Positions 7,315 to 15,392 are shown, numbered from the stretch's first letter. The stretch is 19,753 bases of DNA from Chloroflexota bacterium (GCA_003577005.1 QEUW01000103.1:1-19753), one strand, 5' to 3'. Numbers and translations are program-made. Notes: generated by a model not told the origin, from the sequence alone.

Positions 7315-9138
7315 CTACTTGGGTAGGCTCTTGAGCGCTTCGTATGCCGGGCGGCCGGCAACACGGAACATCGCCATTTCCCCCTCAGAATAATTCAAAT
7401 TCCACAAGAACGGAACACCGACCCACCCCCACTCTCGCATCAGCAAGTAGGCGCGCACGATATACTGCGCCTGCGTCGATTCGGTGATATAGGCTTGATA
7501 CTCATACCCGGGGAAAGGGGTCGAGCTACTGCCCCAGCCAAATTCGGTCGGCCACAGCCGTTTGTTGACATCGCCGTTGGCCACCATGACGTTGCGGTAC
7601 TCTTCCATCGTGCTGCGGAAGTAGAAGCTGCGATGGTCAAAATGGGAAGGCGGCGGTGTATAGCGACCGGCCTGCCAATCCTGCACGGTCACTTCGGGCG
7701 GGTGGGCAAAACCACTGGGGTGGACGCCAACGCCGTCGCTGTAACGCGCCAACCCATGCGCATACATCCCGCGCAGATAATCTACATCGTCGACCGCCAC
7801 CGGGCTGTTGCCCGACGGGGTCGGCGCACCGCTGATGACGAGGATCGACGGGCAATTGTTCTTGATGGCGGTGTAGGAGCGGCGCAACAGATCCATATAG
7901 AGTGCCGGGTCCAGCGGAAAACCTTCCCACTCGCGCTGGAGATTCTGCTCGTTCCACACCTCAATCGCGCCCAGGCGACCACAGTAGCGCGCCGCCACAT
8001 TGCCCACAAAGGCGGCAAAGACATTGAAATCATTGGGCGGGCCACCGGTGCCGGGCTTGTCGGGCCGCGTCCACTGGGGCGCGGTGACGATGCTAAAGAG
8101 CACATTGATGCCATTGCCGTGCATGGCATCGATGATCTGGTCCATCTCGCCCCAGTTGACGTGGCCGGGTTGGTCTTCAGCGAACTCCCAACGCACCTGG
8201 GCCTTGACCCAGGTGAAACCGATGTCGCGCACCTGGCCGGCAATGGCGCCCTTTTCACCATTCTGCCAGAGTTGCGCCTGGATGCCATAGGCAAAGAACC
8301 CACCTCCGGCCGGGGGCGGAGCATCAGCAAGGGCGGGCGCCGCAGCCGCTACCGCTGCGGCGGGCGCTGGGTCGGTTGCTGGGGGGGCCGGCACCTCGTC
8401 TACCGCCAATCTGGGTAGATCATCGAGCGGACCGCTGGTGCGGGTTAACGAGGCAGCAATCCATGCCTCGGGGCGCCCCTCTATCTCCACCTTGTACCAG
8501 TCGCCGCCAGGGCCTACGGCCCTGATAGCGAGTGTGGTGCCGGCTGGCACCGTGGTCACTACCGCATAATTGGTGCCGGGACCCCCGCGCACATTCATGT
8601 TGGCCGGCTGGGTGACTGCGACCGGGGCGCTGGCTGCTCCGGACGCCATCTCCACCGCTGCTTCTGACAGGGGGGCCTCCACATTGATCACGGCAGGGGC
8701 CGCGGCGGCAACTGGCAGTTGCCCGGTTGTGTTCGAAGCGCGGTTCAAGTGCGGGTCGGGCGTCGGCGTCGGCAACAGGACCGTCTGCGCTGGCGTCGCT
8801 TCAAGCTGGACCAGCTCGGCTGCAACCCAACCAGTGCGCCCTGTTTCGTTGACACGCACCCGCACCCACTCCTCTGTGGCGTTGACACTCAACACGGTGA
8901 CCGCGGCGCCGGGGTCGAGCTTTGCCAGGATGAGATAGTTGGCGCCTGGCCCACCACGTAAGTTGACACGCGCATCGGCAGAGATAACACCATTTGCGGG
9001 AACGGCAGGCGCTTGTTGCAGGTTGGGAAAGGCAAGAAGCGGGCTCGAGACCAGCGGTAGGCTGCTACAGACCAGCGTAACCAGGGTCACCGCCCAAAAG
9101 AGGCGGAAACGAGCGAAACGTCGGTTGGCAAGATGCAC
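7315..9138 (-). CDS. Exported protein with two SH3 domains and glycosidase-like barrel
   Basis: 607 residues from GTG 9138 (AGGAGG nine bases upstream). A basic N-terminus and a hydrophobic segment (about 13-36) form a signal peptide, with no lipobox cysteine at its end. SH3b domain 1 covers about 52-112 (VNLRGGPGANYLILAKLDPG) and SH3b domain 2 about 175-232 (MNVRGGPGTNYAVVTTVPAG), joined by an Ala/Pro/Thr linker. A TIM barrel runs from about 280 to the end. It is clearly related to the barrels of both flanking genes (FTWVKAQVRWEFAE, SIVTAPQW, HPSGF). Presumed catalytic acids are E397 in EVWNEQNL and E532 in WPTEFGW. The acid/base motif reads NEQ instead of the usual NEP. SH3b domains often bind cell-wall material, so a wall- or matrix-bound glycosidase-like protein is inferred. 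Substrate and activity are unknown. Confidence 0.8.
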   Translation of the reverse strand: MHLANRRFARFRLFWAVTLVTLVCSSLPLVSSPLLAFPNLQQAPAVPANGVISADARVNLRGGPGANYLILAKLDPGAAVTVLSVNATEEWVRVRVNETGRTGWVAAELVQLEATPAQTVLLPTPTPDPHLNRASNTTGQLPVAAAAPAVINVEAPLSEAAVEMASGAASAPVAVTQPANMNVRGGPGTNYAVVTTVPAGTTLAIRAVGPGGDWYKVEIEGRPEAWIAASLTRTSGPLDDLPRLAVDEVPAPPATDPAPAAAVAAAAPALADAPPPAGGGFFAYGIQAQLWQNGEKGAIAGQVRDIGFTWVKAQVRWEFAEDQPGHVNWGEMDQIIDAMHGNGINVLFSIVTAPQWTRPDKPGTGGPPNDFNVFAAFVGNVAARYCGRLGAIEVWNEQNLQREWEGFPLDPALYMDLLRRSYTAIKNNCPSILVISGAPTPSGNSPVAVDDVDYLRGMYAHGLARYSDGVGVHPSGFAHPPEVTVQDWQAGRYTPPPSHFDHRSFYFRSTMEEYRNVMVANGDVNKRLWPTEFGWGSSSTPFPGYEYQAYITESTQAQYIVRAYLLMREWGWVGVPFLWNLNYSEGEMAMFRVAGRPAYEALKSLPK

Positions 9139-9169
9139 TGGCTACTTCCTCCTAAAGGTAGGTGTGGCT

Positions 9170-9251
9170 GGTGCGTTGCACTCGCAGAGTGCGATGCACC
9201 TGGGGCGCCGAGTAACTCTGGGGTGCATCACACGCAAGCGTGCAACGCACC
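9170..9251. repeat. Long imperfect inverted repeat of GTGCGWTGCAC boxes
   Basis: The left arm (9170-9200, 31 bases) and the right arm (9222-9251, 30 bases) are near-perfect reverse complements around a 21-base spacer. Each arm contains two boxes of the type GTGC-GWT-GCAC. It lies in the 193-base gap between two genes of the minus-strand cluster and could attenuate or process the transcript. Related boxes occur at 15295-15305 and 16507-16517. Confidence 0.8.
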
Positions 9252-9331
9252 GGCCTAATTTGTGCCAAAGAGAGCACGCGCAGGCGAGACTTTGGATTCA
9301 AAGCCGAACCTGCGCGTGTTCAGACTGATCG

Positions 9332-12300
9332 CTACTTGGGCATTGCGGCCAGGGCGTTGTAGACCGGCAAGGGGGAGCCGCCCGGATCCACGATGCCCCA
9401 CTGGGCCTTTTCTGTACCATTGGCGATCATGCGGAAGTTGAGGTTCCACAGGAAGGCCGGCCCCACAAAGCCCCAGTTTTTCATCATCTGGAAGGCTTCT
9501 ACCGTCCACTGCGCCTGTTCTTCAAAGGTGTTATCATCGGCGTATTTGTAGCGTGGGTCAAAGGCGCCGCCGGCAGCCCAGCCAAACTCGGTCGGCCAGA
9601 TCTTTTTGTTGCTGGCGCCGTACTTATTCATGATGTTCCAGTAGCCCTCCATGGTGCTGCGGAAGCTCCACGAGTGGTGAGGTGAATCGCAGGCGCCGTT
9701 AAAGCTGTTGCCATTGACCTGGATCGCTTCGCAGGCCCCCTCCCAGGTGACGCTGGCCGGCACATTGTAGCCGCTGGGGTGGGCGCCGATGCCATCAGCA
9801 TAATTGGCAACACCGGCCTGGAACATGCCCTCCAGATACTGGAAGTCATCGATAGCATACGGCGGGTTGCTGCCCGCTGGCGTCAGGGCGCCGCTGATGA
9901 CATACATCGACGGGCAGGCGCCCTTGATCGCCGCATAAGAGGGCGCCAGCAACTGCACATATTCGGCAGCGTTGAGCGGCTTGTTACCCCACTCATAATG
10001 CAGGTTCTGCTCATTCCAAACCTCAATAGCCTTGAGCGAGGAATTGCAATACTTGCCGGCGATTGCTCCCAAGAAATTGGCAAAGGTTTGCGGATCTTGC
10101 GGCGGGCCGCCTACACCAGCGTCAAAACCCGGCTCGCGCGCCCAGTCTGGCGCATTGACCACACTAAAGAGCAGGTTGACACCGGCGCCGTTGGCCGCGT
10201 TAACCATGCTGTCCATCGGCCCAAATTCGATGTGGCCCTGGCTGGCCTCAAACCGTTTCCACTCGATCTGTTGCTTAACCCAGTTGAAGCCCATCCCCTT
10301 GGTCAGACTCATCACCAGACCTTCGTTGGCCATATCGACCATGTGGGCCTGGACACCATAGCCAAACGAACCACCGCCAGAGGGGGGTGGGGCAGCAACC
10401 ACCGGCGCCGCTGCCGCGGCGACTGGCTGCTCTTCCGCCGGTTCCGGGGCTGCCGCTGGCGCCGCGGCGGCGGCAACCGCCTGCGGTGGCTCGGGGATGT
10501 CATCGGCTACAGCAATCCCTGAGACCTCACCGGCAGTGCTGACCAACTGGCCGATGACCCAACCTTTGGTGCCGTCGCCAATGTTGATTTGCCACCAATC
10601 ACCGGCTGGATTCTTAGCGAGAATATCGTACGAACTCCCCTGCGTAATCTGGCCCAGGATAGTGTAGTTGGTGCCGGGCCCGTTGCGGACGTTGAGGATC
10701 TGCGAAGCGATGATCTTGGGCAATTCGACCGGGGCTGCCAGCGCCGACGCTTCCTTGGCGGCCTCCGCACCGGCGGCGGCGGTGCGGTTGCCTAACCCCA
10801 CGATGGTCGATTGGAGCGGGCTGAGCGCCTCTCCGCGGTCGGTGACAAGCTGCGCCTCGATGCGGAGATTGTCCGCCAGGTCGGTGGTGAAATTGAAGCG
10901 CGCATCATCCAGCGGACGGACCTGGGTGGCGACGAGGCTGTTATCAGCCCCATAGACAGTGTAGGCGATGGAAAGCTGGCTACCGCTTGTCGTGAGGTTC
11001 TCGCCCTGTTGAAATTTGAGCAGCACATTCCAGATGGAAGGGTCCACATTCCCCGCCGACTGCAAGCTGACATCGGTCACATTGTATTTGCGCAGCAGTT
11101 CCAGCTTATGAATGACACTCTGGGCGTTTTCGACATAGACCGTACGCTCCAACCCCTGATCATCCATGTATTTGTAGGTGTAGGCGCCGATGGCAGAGTC
11201 GTAGGAGACCTTTTCCAGCAAGCGCGGGTTGTCCAGGTTGAGCGTTACCTCGTTGCCGGCGCCGGTCTCGGCCTGTACTTGCCCCAGCAGCGGTCGCAGC
11301 GCATCCTGATAGCCTTTTGGCAACATATACGGCCCGCTCCGTTCGACCGATATAGCCGGCAACTCGATCTGGAGCTTGCGGCGTTCGACCTCGTTGGTCG
11401 CAAAGCGGAGCAGCGCTTCCATCTCGCCATTGGCCTGATAGGCGCGCGGGTCGAGTGGGGCGGGGACGATCAACTTGTCTGCCACCTGGCCCAGGCGCCG
11501 CCAGTCGTAGCCACCCGTATCCCAGCTATCGGTCGAGATCTGAGTGGCCGGCTCGACCCGGACTGCGAGCGTTTTCCCCAGGTTGTGGAGACGGTTCGCC
11601 AGGTTGGTCATGAAATGCACAAAATCGGCGCGCGCACTGGGCACTGCATCCACCCCACGATAGTCGATAACGACACCGGGGTAATTTTGCTCCACGGCAA
11701 CCTGTTCGATCGCGGCAAGCTGGTTTTCCTGTTGGCCGGGTTCGAGCAGCATGTTGTTAAGCAGGTCTGTGCGGACGACGCTCACCGTAAACCCATCGCC
11801 CTCCCAGTTGCGGATCACCGGGACAGTCACCTGGTCGGTGTTGGGTGGCGGCACACCTTCGAGCGCGCCATCCCCACGCAGATAGAGCCCTGCCCGCTGG
11901 ATGGTGGCAACAGCGGCGCCCGGCGGCAACTCGCCGGCCAGGCCCAAATCCGCTGCGACAGACGGCACCGGCGCCGTCGTCTGCATCACCATAAAGTTTC
12001 TGGGAACATAATCCAGGTAGGTCTCGATGATGTCATTGCTCGCCAGGATGTTGCTGGGCACATGCCTCCAGGCTGTGCCTGTCCACTCATAGACGGACAA
12101 GGTCTCGTAAGGCAGGCTGTCATTGGGGATAGGGATCGTCAGCACAACCTGGCCGGGGGCTGTGCCGCGTAAATCGAGCTGGTATAGTGGGCTGCGTGCT
12201 ACGAGGAATTCAGGGAGCTGGCGAGCCGCCTCAAACAACCCACGATACCCTTCAAGAAAACTGGCGCGTGGGATGCTGCTCATCTGCGCCAAAAAGGTGG

Positions 12301-12550
12301 CTGTTACACCTTCTGGTGGAAAACTTGCCGTTGTGCCGTCGGCATCGGCCACAGTACCACCTGCACTGGTGACCCGCGTGTAGGTAAATAGCTGCAGGCG
12401 GTCGAGCAGGTTGATCGGCGGCAAGAGCAGCACGGCAACGATTAGTACGGGGATCACGACAAGCGTAATGAGCCACCCCAGCGGACCTTCGACCAGGCGG
12501 GTAATAGCGCTCCACGTCGAGGGGCGCCTCTCCAGGCGACTTTGCTGCAT
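9332..12550 (-). CDS. Membrane-anchored protein: GH18-like domain, SH3 domain and glycosidase-like barrel
   Basis: 1072 residues from ATG 12550 (AAGGAG ten bases upstream). One membrane segment (about 24-46) with a basic N-terminus puts the rest outside. A beta-rich region follows. About 240-515 resembles the GH18 barrels of YaaH-type spore and cell-wall proteins: [12 protein letters not shown], then [20 protein letters not shown] and [18 protein letters not shown]. Where active GH18 enzymes have the catalytic Glu (ID-aromatic-E) this protein has R298, so this domain is probably a binding module. About 612-672 is an SH3b domain ([17 protein letters not shown]). After an Ala/Pro linker a clan-A-like barrel (about 728-1072) carries E847 (EVWNEQNL) and E988 (WPTEFGW). 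An insertion with C940 and C954 may form a disulfide. It is the first gene of the cluster, with an A+T-rich divergent promoter region upstream. Polysaccharide binding or remodelling is inferred. Confidence 0.8.
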   Translation of the reverse strand: MQQSRLERRPSTWSAITRLVEGPLGWLITLVVIPVLIVAVLLLPPINLLDRLQLFTYTRVTSAGGTVADADGTTASFPPEGVTATFLAQMSSIPRASFLEGYRGLFEAARQLPEFLVARSPLYQLDLRGTAPGQVVLTIPIPNDSLPYETLSVYEWTGTAWRHVPSNILASNDIIETYLDYVPRNFMVMQTTAPVPSVAADLGLAGELPPGAAVATIQRAGLYLRGDGALEGVPPPNTDQVTVPVIRNWEGDGFTVSVVRTDLLNNMLLEPGQQENQLAAIEQVAVEQNYPGVVIDYRGVDAVPSARADFVHFMTNLANRLHNLGKTLAVRVEPATQISTDSWDTGGYDWRRLGQVADKLIVPAPLDPRAYQANGEMEALLRFATNEVERRKLQIELPAISVERSGPYMLPKGYQDALRPLLGQVQAETGAGNEVTLNLDNPRLLEKVSYDSAIGAYTYKYMDDQGLERTVYVENAQSVIHKLELLRKYNVTDVSLQSAGNVDPSIWNVLLKFQQGENLTTSGSQLSIAYTVYGADNSLVATQVRPLDDARFNFTTDLADNLRIEAQLVTDRGEALSPLQSTIVGLGNRTAAAGAEAAKEASALAAPVELPKIIASQILNVRNGPGTNYTILGQITQGSSYDILAKNPAGDWWQINIGDGTKGWVIGQLVSTAGEVSGIAVADDIPEPPQAVAAAAAPAAAPEPAEEQPVAAAAAPVVAAPPPSGGGSFGYGVQAHMVDMANEGLVMSLTKGMGFNWVKQQIEWKRFEASQGHIEFGPMDSMVNAANGAGVNLLFSVVNAPDWAREPGFDAGVGGPPQDPQTFANFLGAIAGKYCNSSLKAIEVWNEQNLHYEWGNKPLNAAEYVQLLAPSYAAIKGACPSMYVISGALTPAGSNPPYAIDDFQYLEGMFQAGVANYADGIGAHPSGYNVPASVTWEGACEAIQVNGNSFNGACDSPHHSWSFRSTMEGYWNIMNKYGASNKKIWPTEFGWAAGGAFDPRYKYADDNTFEEQAQWTVEAFQMMKNWGFVGPAFLWNLNFRMIANGTEKAQWGIVDPGGSPLPVYNALAAMPK

Positions 12551-12825
12551 ATGATCTCAACTCCTTCACGTCTGCAAATTCTACAAACGTTCTATATCGA
12601 CAGTGTTACAGAGTTCGCATTGAATGGGCACTGTCACTTGGTAGGCACTCGGTATCTATGCGGATCGTTGGCTGGGCGCTGTTATGACAGATCGATTATG
12701 ACAGATCGATACAGAAATTTGTAGTATAGATTGCATATCTTAGCATAATGATAGATGGAGGCAAAAATTGTCGGAATAGATGGTCGCATCATGGATAGAT
12801 AGTCATATCATGGTATAATCGTCAC
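12551..12825. promoter_or_regulatory. A+T-rich divergent intergenic region with short tandem repeats
   Basis: This 275-base gap separates the minus-strand glycosidase cluster from the plus-strand gene at 12826. It contains a perfect 14-bp tandem duplication (TTATGACAGATCGA, 12682-12709), an imperfect 19-bp tandem repeat (12776-12794 and 12795-12813) ending at the -10 box of the right-hand gene, and an inverted pair GACAGTG / CACTGTC (12599-12605, 12629-12635). No convincing promoter could be fixed for the minus-strand cluster. Confidence 0.5.
12811..12819 (+). promoter_or_regulatory. Extended -10 promoter, probably leaderless start
   Basis: TGGTATAAT matches the extended -10 consensus (TG, one base, TATAAT) and ends six bases before the ATG at 12826. 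Transcription would begin at the A of the start codon. No Shine-Dalgarno sequence is present, which agrees with a leaderless message. Confidence 0.65.
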
Positions 12826-14184
12826 ATGGCATTTGATGATCGGTGGAACGCCCCTTTTGCAGAATCTTACTCTCGCCAGACGGTGCAGCGGCGCCGTTGG
12901 CTGGAAACCGTGCTCCTGCTCGGCTTTATTGTTTGCCTGCTCATCGGCCTCGGCGCCCTGATCGCCTTCTGGCGGCTCAATTCGCAACGGACGCCGCCGG
13001 TACGGCTGGATGATCCCCTGGCATCCCTGCAAGTGGGGCAGATTGTCCCGGCGCTGGCATTGGCCGAGCTGGCAGGTGACCCGGCTGAAGCGCTGGCTTA
13101 TCAGGCACTCCAGGCCGGCCAGTTAGAAACCGCACGCGCTATTCTGACGTTTCAGCACAGAGCAAACGATGCGCACCCGCTCGGTCTGTTGCTGCGCATG
13201 GCCCGCCAGTATAGTGAAGCGGGTGAAGAGACCATTGCTGCCCTTCTCTATCACCAGGCCCGCGCGGTGGTCCTCCTCGACGACACACATAGTTCGCTCG
13301 AACGCGGCCAGGCGCTGGAGCAGATTGCCCAGGGCCAACTAGCCATTGGCGCTCCCGACGCCGCACGCGATAGCCTGGAGCAAGCCTTTCAAGTTGCCCG
13401 CCGGGCCCCCGATCTCTTACCCGTGCAACGTAGCCAACTCTTCAGCGGCCTGCGCCCGCTGGCCGACCGGCTCGGGGATGAACCGCTGCGCCAGCAGATC
13501 ATCGAGTTCAGCCGCAATCCGTTCTTGACAGTTGCGCCGCTTGTGCTCTCAACCACTCGCTTTGAGGAGATAGCGGTTGCGCCAGCGTATGACTCCAATC
13601 TTTCCACCAGGGTGGCGACACGCCACCAACGCGCCCGCGAACTGGTAAACCGGATCGCCTTTACCGGTGGCGCCGACATCGACCCGGAAAGGGTGGCGCT
13701 AGCCCAGGCCCTGCTGGCTGAGGATCAAGCCCGCGGCGAATTTGTGGCCCAACAACAACGGGACGATCTTGCTCCGCAGCAAGAGTTAGGTCTCCTTTTC
13801 GACCAACGAGTGTGGCTGTTGCTCAAAATTCGCATCGCCTCCCTAGGTTTTGGCTTATCGCTTGTCCCTGAATGGGAGGCGGCGCGGCCAGCGCTTTTGC
13901 GCGAGCTGAATGTCGTTACCGGGGCGCTGGATTCGAACCTGCACGAGTGGGCCGTAGCCCAACCCGAACTACTCGACCAGGCTCTACTCCGCCGGCAGGC
14001 TCGCCAGTGGCTTGCGCTCCAACACGAACTGGGGCTTTATCCTGAAAGTTCTCCTCAACAGTTGGGCCAGCGATTGGCCGAAGTCCAGGCGGAACTGGCT
14101 CAACTAGGTTATCCTGAGCCGCTGCCACTAGCCTACGCGCCGTCGGCCGTACCCCCCGGTTTTCGCTTCCAGCCGGCGCCCTGA
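12826..14184 (+). CDS. Membrane-anchored helical-repeat protein of unknown function
   Basis: 452 residues; family not recognised. Residues 22-24 are RRR, followed by one hydrophobic segment (about 27-49, LETVLLLGFIVCLLIGLG), so the N-terminus should be inside and the rest outside. The remainder is almost wholly alpha-helical and rich in Ala, Leu, Gln and Arg. TPR-like pairs appear at about residues 80-200 (ALAYQALQAGQLETARAIL, then ALEQIAQGQLAIGAPDAARD). The C-terminus is proline-rich. It is transcribed divergently from the SH3-glycosidase cluster, so a scaffold or partner role for that module is possible but not shown. The ATG follows an extended -10 box by six bases, suggesting a leaderless mRNA. 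Confidence 0.7.
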   Translation: MAFDDRWNAPFAESYSRQTVQRRRWLETVLLLGFIVCLLIGLGALIAFWRLNSQRTPPVRLDDPLASLQVGQIVPALALAELAGDPAEALAYQALQAGQLETARAILTFQHRANDAHPLGLLLRMARQYSEAGEETIAALLYHQARAVVLLDDTHSSLERGQALEQIAQGQLAIGAPDAARDSLEQAFQVARRAPDLLPVQRSQLFSGLRPLADRLGDEPLRQQIIEFSRNPFLTVAPLVLSTTRFEEIAVAPAYDSNLSTRVATRHQRARELVNRIAFTGGADIDPERVALAQALLAEDQARGEFVAQQQRDDLAPQQELGLLFDQRVWLLLKIRIASLGFGLSLVPEWEAARPALLRELNVVTGALDSNLHEWAVAQPELLDQALLRRQARQWLALQHELGLYPESSPQQLGQRLAEVQAELAQLGYPEPLPLAYAPSAVPPGFRFQPAP

Positions 14185-14195
14185 TAAACCCAAAC

Positions 14196-14219
14196 AGCCG
14201 GGCTTGCTCCAGACCGGCT
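14196..14219 (+). terminator. Possible weak terminator hairpin
   Basis: AGCCGG / CCGGCT (6 bp, 12-base loop) lies 12 bases after the stop of the 452-aa gene. There is no T tract, so termination here would be weak or factor-dependent. Confidence 0.3.
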
Positions 14220-14274
14220 CACAAGAGAACGTACGACGCTGTGGCGCAGTTCCCGCAGTGGGCCGGTTGGTGCG

Positions 14275-14304
14275 ATTTTCATCAACCGTATTTTCATCAA
14301 CCGT
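14275..14304. repeat. Perfect 15-bp tandem duplication
   Basis: ATTTTCATCAACCGT occurs twice head to tail. It carries the core ACCGT, which recurs four more times between 14626 and 14710, so it may belong to a cis-regulatory array. Otherwise nothing else is seen between the 452-aa gene and the promoter at 14402. Confidence 0.75.
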
Positions 14305-14401
14305 AACGAACTCCTTGACAATGTAGCTTTTGGGGCGAGTACGAGCTCCTTTAGCCAATTTTTGACTAAAACCCGGCGGGCCTGCTGCCCCAAAATTAGG
14401 T

Positions 14402-14430
14402 TTGACAGAGTGCTAATTTTCCGTTATACT
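14402..14430 (+). promoter_or_regulatory. Near-consensus sigma-70-type promoter
   Basis: TTGACA (14402-14407) is followed by exactly 17 bases and TATACT (14425-14430). Transcription should start near 14437. It is the best promoter match in the window and reads towards a terminator at 14585-14620 and then the SWIM gene at 14756. Confidence 0.8.
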
Positions 14431-14436
14431 TGGGAT

Positions 14437-14620
14437 AACACGCCGTTGATAGGTTGTTAAACAAGGCGTCAGTTACGCAATTAGAGCTGTTTCGAGAAGA
14501 CGCATGACGGTGAGAGGACAGTTCAAGAAGATTCCTCGTGAGAAGACACCTGGCAAAGTGGTGTCAAACGAATCTGTGCCGACCACACCCGGGCCCTCGT
14601 GCCTGGGTGTTTTGTTTTTG
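14437..14620 (+). ncRNA. Candidate small RNA or attenuated leader upstream of the SWIM gene
   Basis: The span from the predicted start of the strong promoter to the end of the intrinsic terminator is about 184 bases. It has several local hairpins (ACGCC/GGCGT at 14440-14469; ACACC/GGTGT around a 9-base loop) and no convincing coding region: the ATG at 14504 opens a 78-codon frame, but it runs through the terminator and lacks a good ribosome site. I could not match it to a known riboswitch or to 6S RNA. Confidence 0.45.
14585..14620 (+). terminator. Intrinsic terminator/attenuator before the SWIM gene
   Basis: ACACCCGGGC pairs with GCCTGGGTGT (10 bp, one G-T pair, loop CCTCGT), followed by TTTGTTTTTG. 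It lies about 175 bases after the predicted start of transcription and 136 bases before the SWIM gene, so it either ends a small RNA or attenuates that gene. Confidence 0.8.
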
Positions 14621-14625
14621 TTTGC

Positions 14626-14643
14626 AACCGTTTGCGAACGGTT
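14626..14643. other. Palindrome AACCGTT-TGCG-AACGGTT
   Basis: A perfect 7-bp inverted repeat with a four-base centre, just after the terminator. Further ACCGT copies follow at about 14656, 14696 and 14706. It could be an operator or an RNA hairpin in the readthrough leader. Confidence 0.5.
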
Positions 14644-14755
14644 TGTCCACTGGCGAACCGTGCGTTGCGGGAAAAGTTGTCTTTGCGTTTCCCTTACCGT
14701 TGCCGACCGTTCGAGCCGCTTCCGTTTTCTGAAAGGATGAAAAGGAGAGGACATC

Positions 14756-15265
14756 ATGGATTCAGCAGCAAGCAGAATTGTCAAGGCCCGCCAGTACGCC
14801 GCTGAGCGCGACCGCCGTGTCAAAGTTCACGCCTTTGAAGTTGAGTTGCACGGCGAACATCGCAATCACGTCGTCCAATACGACCGGGGGGACTGGCGCT
14901 GCGACTGCGAAGAGTCTCATCTCCAGGGGGTCTGCGCCCACATTGTGGCGATGGAGCGTATCCTAGGAGACTCTGTCGAGCCGGCGGTTATGCCTATGCC
15001 CGCACGCATGGAAGATGCCGCCAGCCGTCTGGTCAAGGCCCGGCAATATGCTGATGAGCGGGATGAGCGGATCAAGGTCCATAGCTTTGAGGTGGAATTG
15101 CACGGCGAACACTCCCTTCATACCATCACCTACGATGATGGTCTGTGGGAATGTGACTGTGAAGAGTTTATTCTGCGGGGAGTCTGCTCCCACGTGATGG
15201 CGATGGAAGAGATCTTGGGTGCGACGGTAGAGCCGGCCCTGCTGGCCACACCGGTAGCCGCCTAG
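14756..15265 (+). CDS. Tandem SWIM zinc-finger protein
   Basis: 169 residues made of two copies of one unit: residues 5-77 and 89-161 align without gaps and are identical at 51 of 73 positions by my count. Each unit ends in a SWIM-type zinc-binding motif CxC-x8-CxH: C49, C51, C60, H62 and C133, C135, C144, H146. Before it comes a helix and a beta stretch (KVHxFEVELHGEH). SWIM domains bind DNA or protein partners and are usually appended to SWI2/SNF2 helicases, transposases or repeat proteins; a free-standing double SWIM protein is unusual. No catalytic domain is present. ATG 14756 follows AAGGAG by about eight bases. The gene has a long leader with a terminator-like hairpin, so expression may be conditional. 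A regulatory or adaptor role is inferred. Confidence 0.8.
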   Translation: MDSAASRIVKARQYAAERDRRVKVHAFEVELHGEHRNHVVQYDRGDWRCDCEESHLQGVCAHIVAMERILGDSVEPAVMPMPARMEDAASRLVKARQYADERDERIKVHSFEVELHGEHSLHTITYDDGLWECDCEEFILRGVCSHVMAMEEILGATVEPALLATPVAA

Positions 15266-15268
15266 GTT

Positions 15269-15349
15269 CTGTTGACACTGGTGAATTTACTCAGGTGCGA
15301 TGCACTTGAAACGTGTGTTGCCCCTCTGGTCTGAACCGAAAGTCAACAG
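15269..15349. repeat. Intergenic element bounded by 8-bp inverted repeats
   Basis: CTGTTGAC (15269-15276) and GTCAACAG (15342-15349) enclose a copy of the GTGCGWTGCAC repeat (15295-15305) with a degenerate second box (GTGTGTTGCCC, 15313-15323). The right arm is followed by GGTTTTTAG, so on + it could also act as the terminator of the SWIM gene despite its 65-base loop. Confidence 0.5.
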
Positions 15350-15356
15350 GGTTTTT

Positions 15357-15388
15357 AGTTGGCTCTGCGCCAAGCGCAACCGCCAACT
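15357..15388. other. Two-part hairpin in convergent intergenic region
   Basis: The outer stem is AGTTGGC / GCCAACT (7 bp) and the inner stem is TGCGC / GCGCA (5 bp, loop CAA). It lies between the convergent SWIM and dehydrogenase genes. Confidence 0.6.
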
Positions 15389-15392
15389 CACA

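Noticed and set aside
5593..7326. 577-codon open frame on + opposite the SH3-glycosidase lipoprotein
   Set aside because: It is antisense to a gene with clear lipobox, SH3 and WNEPN motifs. Its product has no recognisable domain and looks like the complement of GC-rich codons.
10811..12172. 453-codon open frame on + opposite the 1072-aa gene
   Set aside because: It is a mirror of the real minus-strand frame, with no ribosome site and no recognisable domain.
14504..14740. 78-codon open frame in the SWIM leader
   Set aside because: It runs through a strong terminator, has no good ribosome site and gives a Cys/Phe-rich unlikely protein.
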